Below are positions 22,117 to 23,529 of a stretch of 23,529 bases of DNA, in pieces. The DNA comes from JBGTLW01 sp041743835 (GTDB lineage: Bacteria; Planctomycetota; Phycisphaerae; Phycisphaerales; Phycisphaeraceae), in the NCBI GenBank assembly GCA_041743835.1, contig JBGTLW010000234.1, forward strand, positions 1-23,529, in the 5' to 3' direction. The translations under genes and the position numbers were made by a program. A model generated the notes under the pieces. The model was not told the DNA's origin. It made no database searches and saw only the letters and a list, made by a program, of their open reading frames with translations. The number at the start of each line of letters is the position of its first letter. The first letter of the stretch is position 1.

Positions 22117-22968
22117 CTACCAATACCGCTCCAGGTGGATGGTGCCCTCGGGGTGTTCGCGGTCTTTGGTGACAAAGCCACGGGCGGTGAGCATCTCCTC
22201 GCACTGGTCGATCATCTGCGGGTTGCCGCAGAGGAAGACGTGGCAGTGGTCGGGCGTGAGGTCGAAGCCGGTGAGCCGCTTGAAGGCCTCGGGCTTGAGG
22301 TGGTCGGTCACCCGGCCATGCAGCCCGGTGTATCCCGAACCCTCGGGTTCACGCGTGACGGTGGGCAGATACTTGAAGGTGGGGTCTTTCGCGGCCAGTG
22401 CCTCAAGCTCCGCTTTGTAACCTAAGTCCTGCGAGAGTCGGCAGCCATCGAAGAGGATGAAGTTGCGCCACCGGCCGGTGTTGTTGAACTTCTGATACAT
22501 CGCGCGGTACGGCGCAAGCCCGGTGCCCGTGCCGAGCATGATGAGGTCCTTGCCTTCGGGCACACCGTCGAGCGTGAAGTGGCCGGTGATCTTGGTGCCC
22601 ATGAACAGCCGGTCGCCGGGCTTGAGCTCCCAGAGCTTGGGTGTGAGCGCGCCGCCCTCGACGCGCACGATGTAGAAGCCGGTCCAGACGTTGAGGCCCG
22701 GCGCGGTGGCGATGGAGTAGGCCCGACGGATGAGCTTGGGGCCGCGCTTTCGCTTTGGTGGAGTGGCTGCGCCATCGGCGGGCTGCTCTGCTGGGAATTC
22801 CGCTTCCGGGGGTTGTTCTTCGGGGGGGGCGAGCAGGCCGAGCGTGGCGAATTGGCCGGGCTCGAACTCGGGAACCGTGCCATCGTCGAACCGGACCCGG
22901 AACTCCGCCAGCTCGGGGTTGAAATCGACGCGTTCGAGCAGTGTGGCGTTATACGGGTCTTGGTCCAT
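22117..22968 (-). CDS. fpr: Ferredoxin/flavodoxin-NADP+ reductase
   Basis: A 283-residue FAD enzyme that passes electrons between NADP(H) and ferredoxin or flavodoxin. R-A-Y-S (82-85) in the FAD domain binds the isoalloxazine and phosphate. G-x-F-T-L near 129 contacts FAD. GTGTGLAPYRAM (146-157) and CGNPQMID (247-254) bind NADP(H). The C-terminal R-Y-W places an aromatic over the flavin, as in bacterial subclass I Fpr enzymes. Unusual is an insertion rich in Pro, Glu and basic residues (about 46-79) between two FAD-domain strands, partly encoded by a run of eight C (eight G on the plus strand, 22822-22829). The ATG at 22968 is chosen because similarity starts there; an upstream ATG at 23133 would add 55 residues unlike the family. 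No clear promoter is visible upstream. Confidence 0.9.
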   Translation of the reverse strand: MDQDPYNATLLERVDFNPELAEFRVRFDDGTVPEFEPGQFATLGLLAPPEEQPPEAEFPAEQPADGAATPPKRKRGPKLIRRAYSIATAPGLNVWTGFYIVRVEGGALTPKLWELKPGDRLFMGTKITGHFTLDGVPEGKDLIMLGTGTGLAPYRAMYQKFNNTGRWRNFILFDGCRLSQDLGYKAELEALAAKDPTFKYLPTVTREPEGSGYTGLHGRVTDHLKPEAFKRLTGFDLTPDHCHVFLCGNPQMIDQCEEMLTARGFVTKDREHPEGTIHLERYW

Positions 22969-23051
22969 ATGCGTGACGGAGCGGGGGGTGGAGGGCGAAC
23001 AGCCGGGGCCATGACCCGGCGCGGAGCCGCATGGTAACAAACCCCGGTGTT

Positions 23052-23064
23052 TTGACAGCGTCAA
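23052..23064. repeat. TTGAC-AGC-GTCAA dyad in the reductase/IclR divergent region
   Basis: A 5+3+5 dyad, with another GTCAA at 23080-23084 and a TTGAC at 23127, lies in the roughly 196-nt gap between the divergent reductase and IclR genes. It could be a regulator site shared by both, but the arms are short. Confidence 0.3.
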
Positions 23065-23126
23065 CCCCGATCCGCACCCCGTCAACGCACGCACCAGCAC
23101 GTGACGGCCTGTGACACGGCCAGCCC

Positions 23127-23162
23127 TTGACATCTATTCTGTATTGTTTATCATCATAGATG
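23127..23162 (+). promoter_or_regulatory. Near-consensus promoter and overlapping operator-like dyad of the IclR gene
   Basis: A perfect -35 TTGACA (23127-23132), a 16-nt spacer and -10 TATCAT (23149-23154, 5 of 6) precede the start codon at 23165. Transcription would begin near 23161, leaving a leader of only a few nucleotides. The same segment holds an inverted repeat, CATCTAT (23131-23137) and ATAGATG (23156-23162), which brackets the -10. Binding there would block polymerase, and autorepression is common for IclR-family regulators. Confidence 0.65.
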
Positions 23163-23164
23163 AC

Positions 23165-23529
23165 ATGCCGAGCGGCGAACTGGTACAATCTCTCACGCGT
23201 GGGCTTAGCATCCTCGAAGCGGTCAGCGCTTCGGAGGATGGCCTAACCGTGGCGCAGATCGCCGAGGCCTTGGGCTTGAAACGACCCACCGCGCACAACC
23301 TGTCGCGCACGCTCGCGGCCGGGGGCTTCCTTGTCGCGGTGTCCGAACCCGCGCGGTATCGGCTTGGCCCCGCGCTGGGCCAACTCCTCGCCCAGCACAA
23401 CGACCGAGCACACCTGCGGGCTGCGCAACACGCGTTGCGGGCGGGTTGGCGCCGGGCACCAGACGCCTCGTGGGTGTTCGTCGAGGCCGGTGGCCCCGAG
23501 CTTCGCGTCACGCTGCGCGTGGAAGGGCA
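23165..23529 (+). CDS. IclR-family transcriptional regulator, N-terminal part (partial)
   Basis: The first 121 codons of an IclR-type regulator; the window ends inside the gene (family about 250 residues). The winged helix-turn-helix is plain: V-Q-S-L-T-R-G-L-S-I-L-E-A-V (7-20), then L-T-V-A-Q-I-A-E-A-L-G-L-K-R-P-T-A-H-N-L-S-R-T-L, and the wing G-F-L ending in R-Y-R-L-G-P-A-L. The effector domain has only begun. These proteins bind small acids or aromatic compounds and usually repress nearby catabolic operons; the targets probably lie to the right. The ATG at 23165 is the only start that keeps the whole helix-turn-helix. No Shine-Dalgarno precedes it, which fits a leaderless or near-leaderless transcript from the promoter at 23127. 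It is divergent from the reductase gene. Confidence 0.85.
   Translation, partial: MPSGELVQSLTRGLSILEAVSASEDGLTVAQIAEALGLKRPTAHNLSRTLAAGGFLVAVSEPARYRLGPALGQLLAQHNDRAHLRAAQHALRAGWRRAPDASWVFVEAGGPELRVTLRVEG

Noticed and set aside
22969..23133. N-terminal extension of the NADP+ reductase to an ATG at 23133
   Set aside because: The extra 55 residues have no family similarity and would run into the IclR promoter.
23160..23189. Second promoter-like pair ATGACA-18-TACAAT
   Set aside because: Transcription would begin inside the IclR gene with no sensible in-frame start that keeps the helix-turn-helix; probably chance, though it could add a weak internal start.
1..23529. CRISPR arrays, tRNA or rRNA genes, transposases, attachment sites
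   Set aside because: Scanned for regularly spaced repeats, cloverleaf-like arms and transposase motifs by eye; none found.

Overview
The window comes from a GC-rich bacterial chromosome. The gene content points to the Planctomycetota, most likely class Phycisphaerae. The signs are large secreted proteins with PQQ-type propeller, parallel beta-helix and heparinase-like folds, an ExbB/ExbD pair that follows a propeller gene, a protein ending in the 'W-x-x-x-GPFP ... G-[ST]-D-D' module common in that phylum, and an EF-G paralogue with a GHTGSGKT P-loop. This placement is inference; no rRNA or tRNA gene is present to confirm it.

Layout. 1-2176 (minus): the first 441 residues of an EF-G-like GTPase, cut by the window edge, and upstream of it a family 2 glycosyltransferase. 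2200-3681 (plus): biotin aminotransferase bioA, divergent from the glycosyltransferase. 3732-6419 (plus): a promoter, a leader of about 175 nt with a perfect hairpin, then a translationally coupled pair, a circularly permuted ATP-grasp ligase and an alpha-E protein. 6464-7273 (minus): an exported LolA/LolB-like protein. 7428-10661 (plus): a 1077-residue secreted propeller protein closed by a good intrinsic terminator.

10808-13423 (plus): ExbB-like and ExbD-like proton-channel subunits and a membrane-anchored coiled-coil protein with a C-terminal sugar-binding-like module. That protein sits where TonB or TolA would be expected. 13525-19079 (plus): three tightly packed genes for exported proteins, namely a heparinase II/III-like toroid protein, a beta-helix lipoprotein and an alpha/beta-hydrolase-like protein with an Ig-like tail. 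19241-19639: a small unrecognised protein behind a 12-G tract. 19807-21315: an NtrC-type response regulator whose AAA+ domain has lost the GAFTGA loop and the Walker B acids. 21399-22968 (minus): pdxH and a ferredoxin/flavodoxin-NADP+ reductase. 23165-end (plus): the start of an IclR-family regulator under a near-consensus promoter.

How it fits together. Most edge genes are housekeeping: translation, biotin, PLP, redox. The centre (7.4-19.1 kb) is an envelope and secreted-protein block. It can be read as an energised inner-membrane motor whose third component carries its own periplasmic ligand-binding module, next to genes for exported carbohydrate-active-like proteins. Several of those, and the nearby regulator, keep the fold of a known enzyme but lack its signature residues. 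No CRISPR array, insertion sequence, tRNA or rRNA was found. The longest stretch without a gene is 3682-3942 (261 nt).
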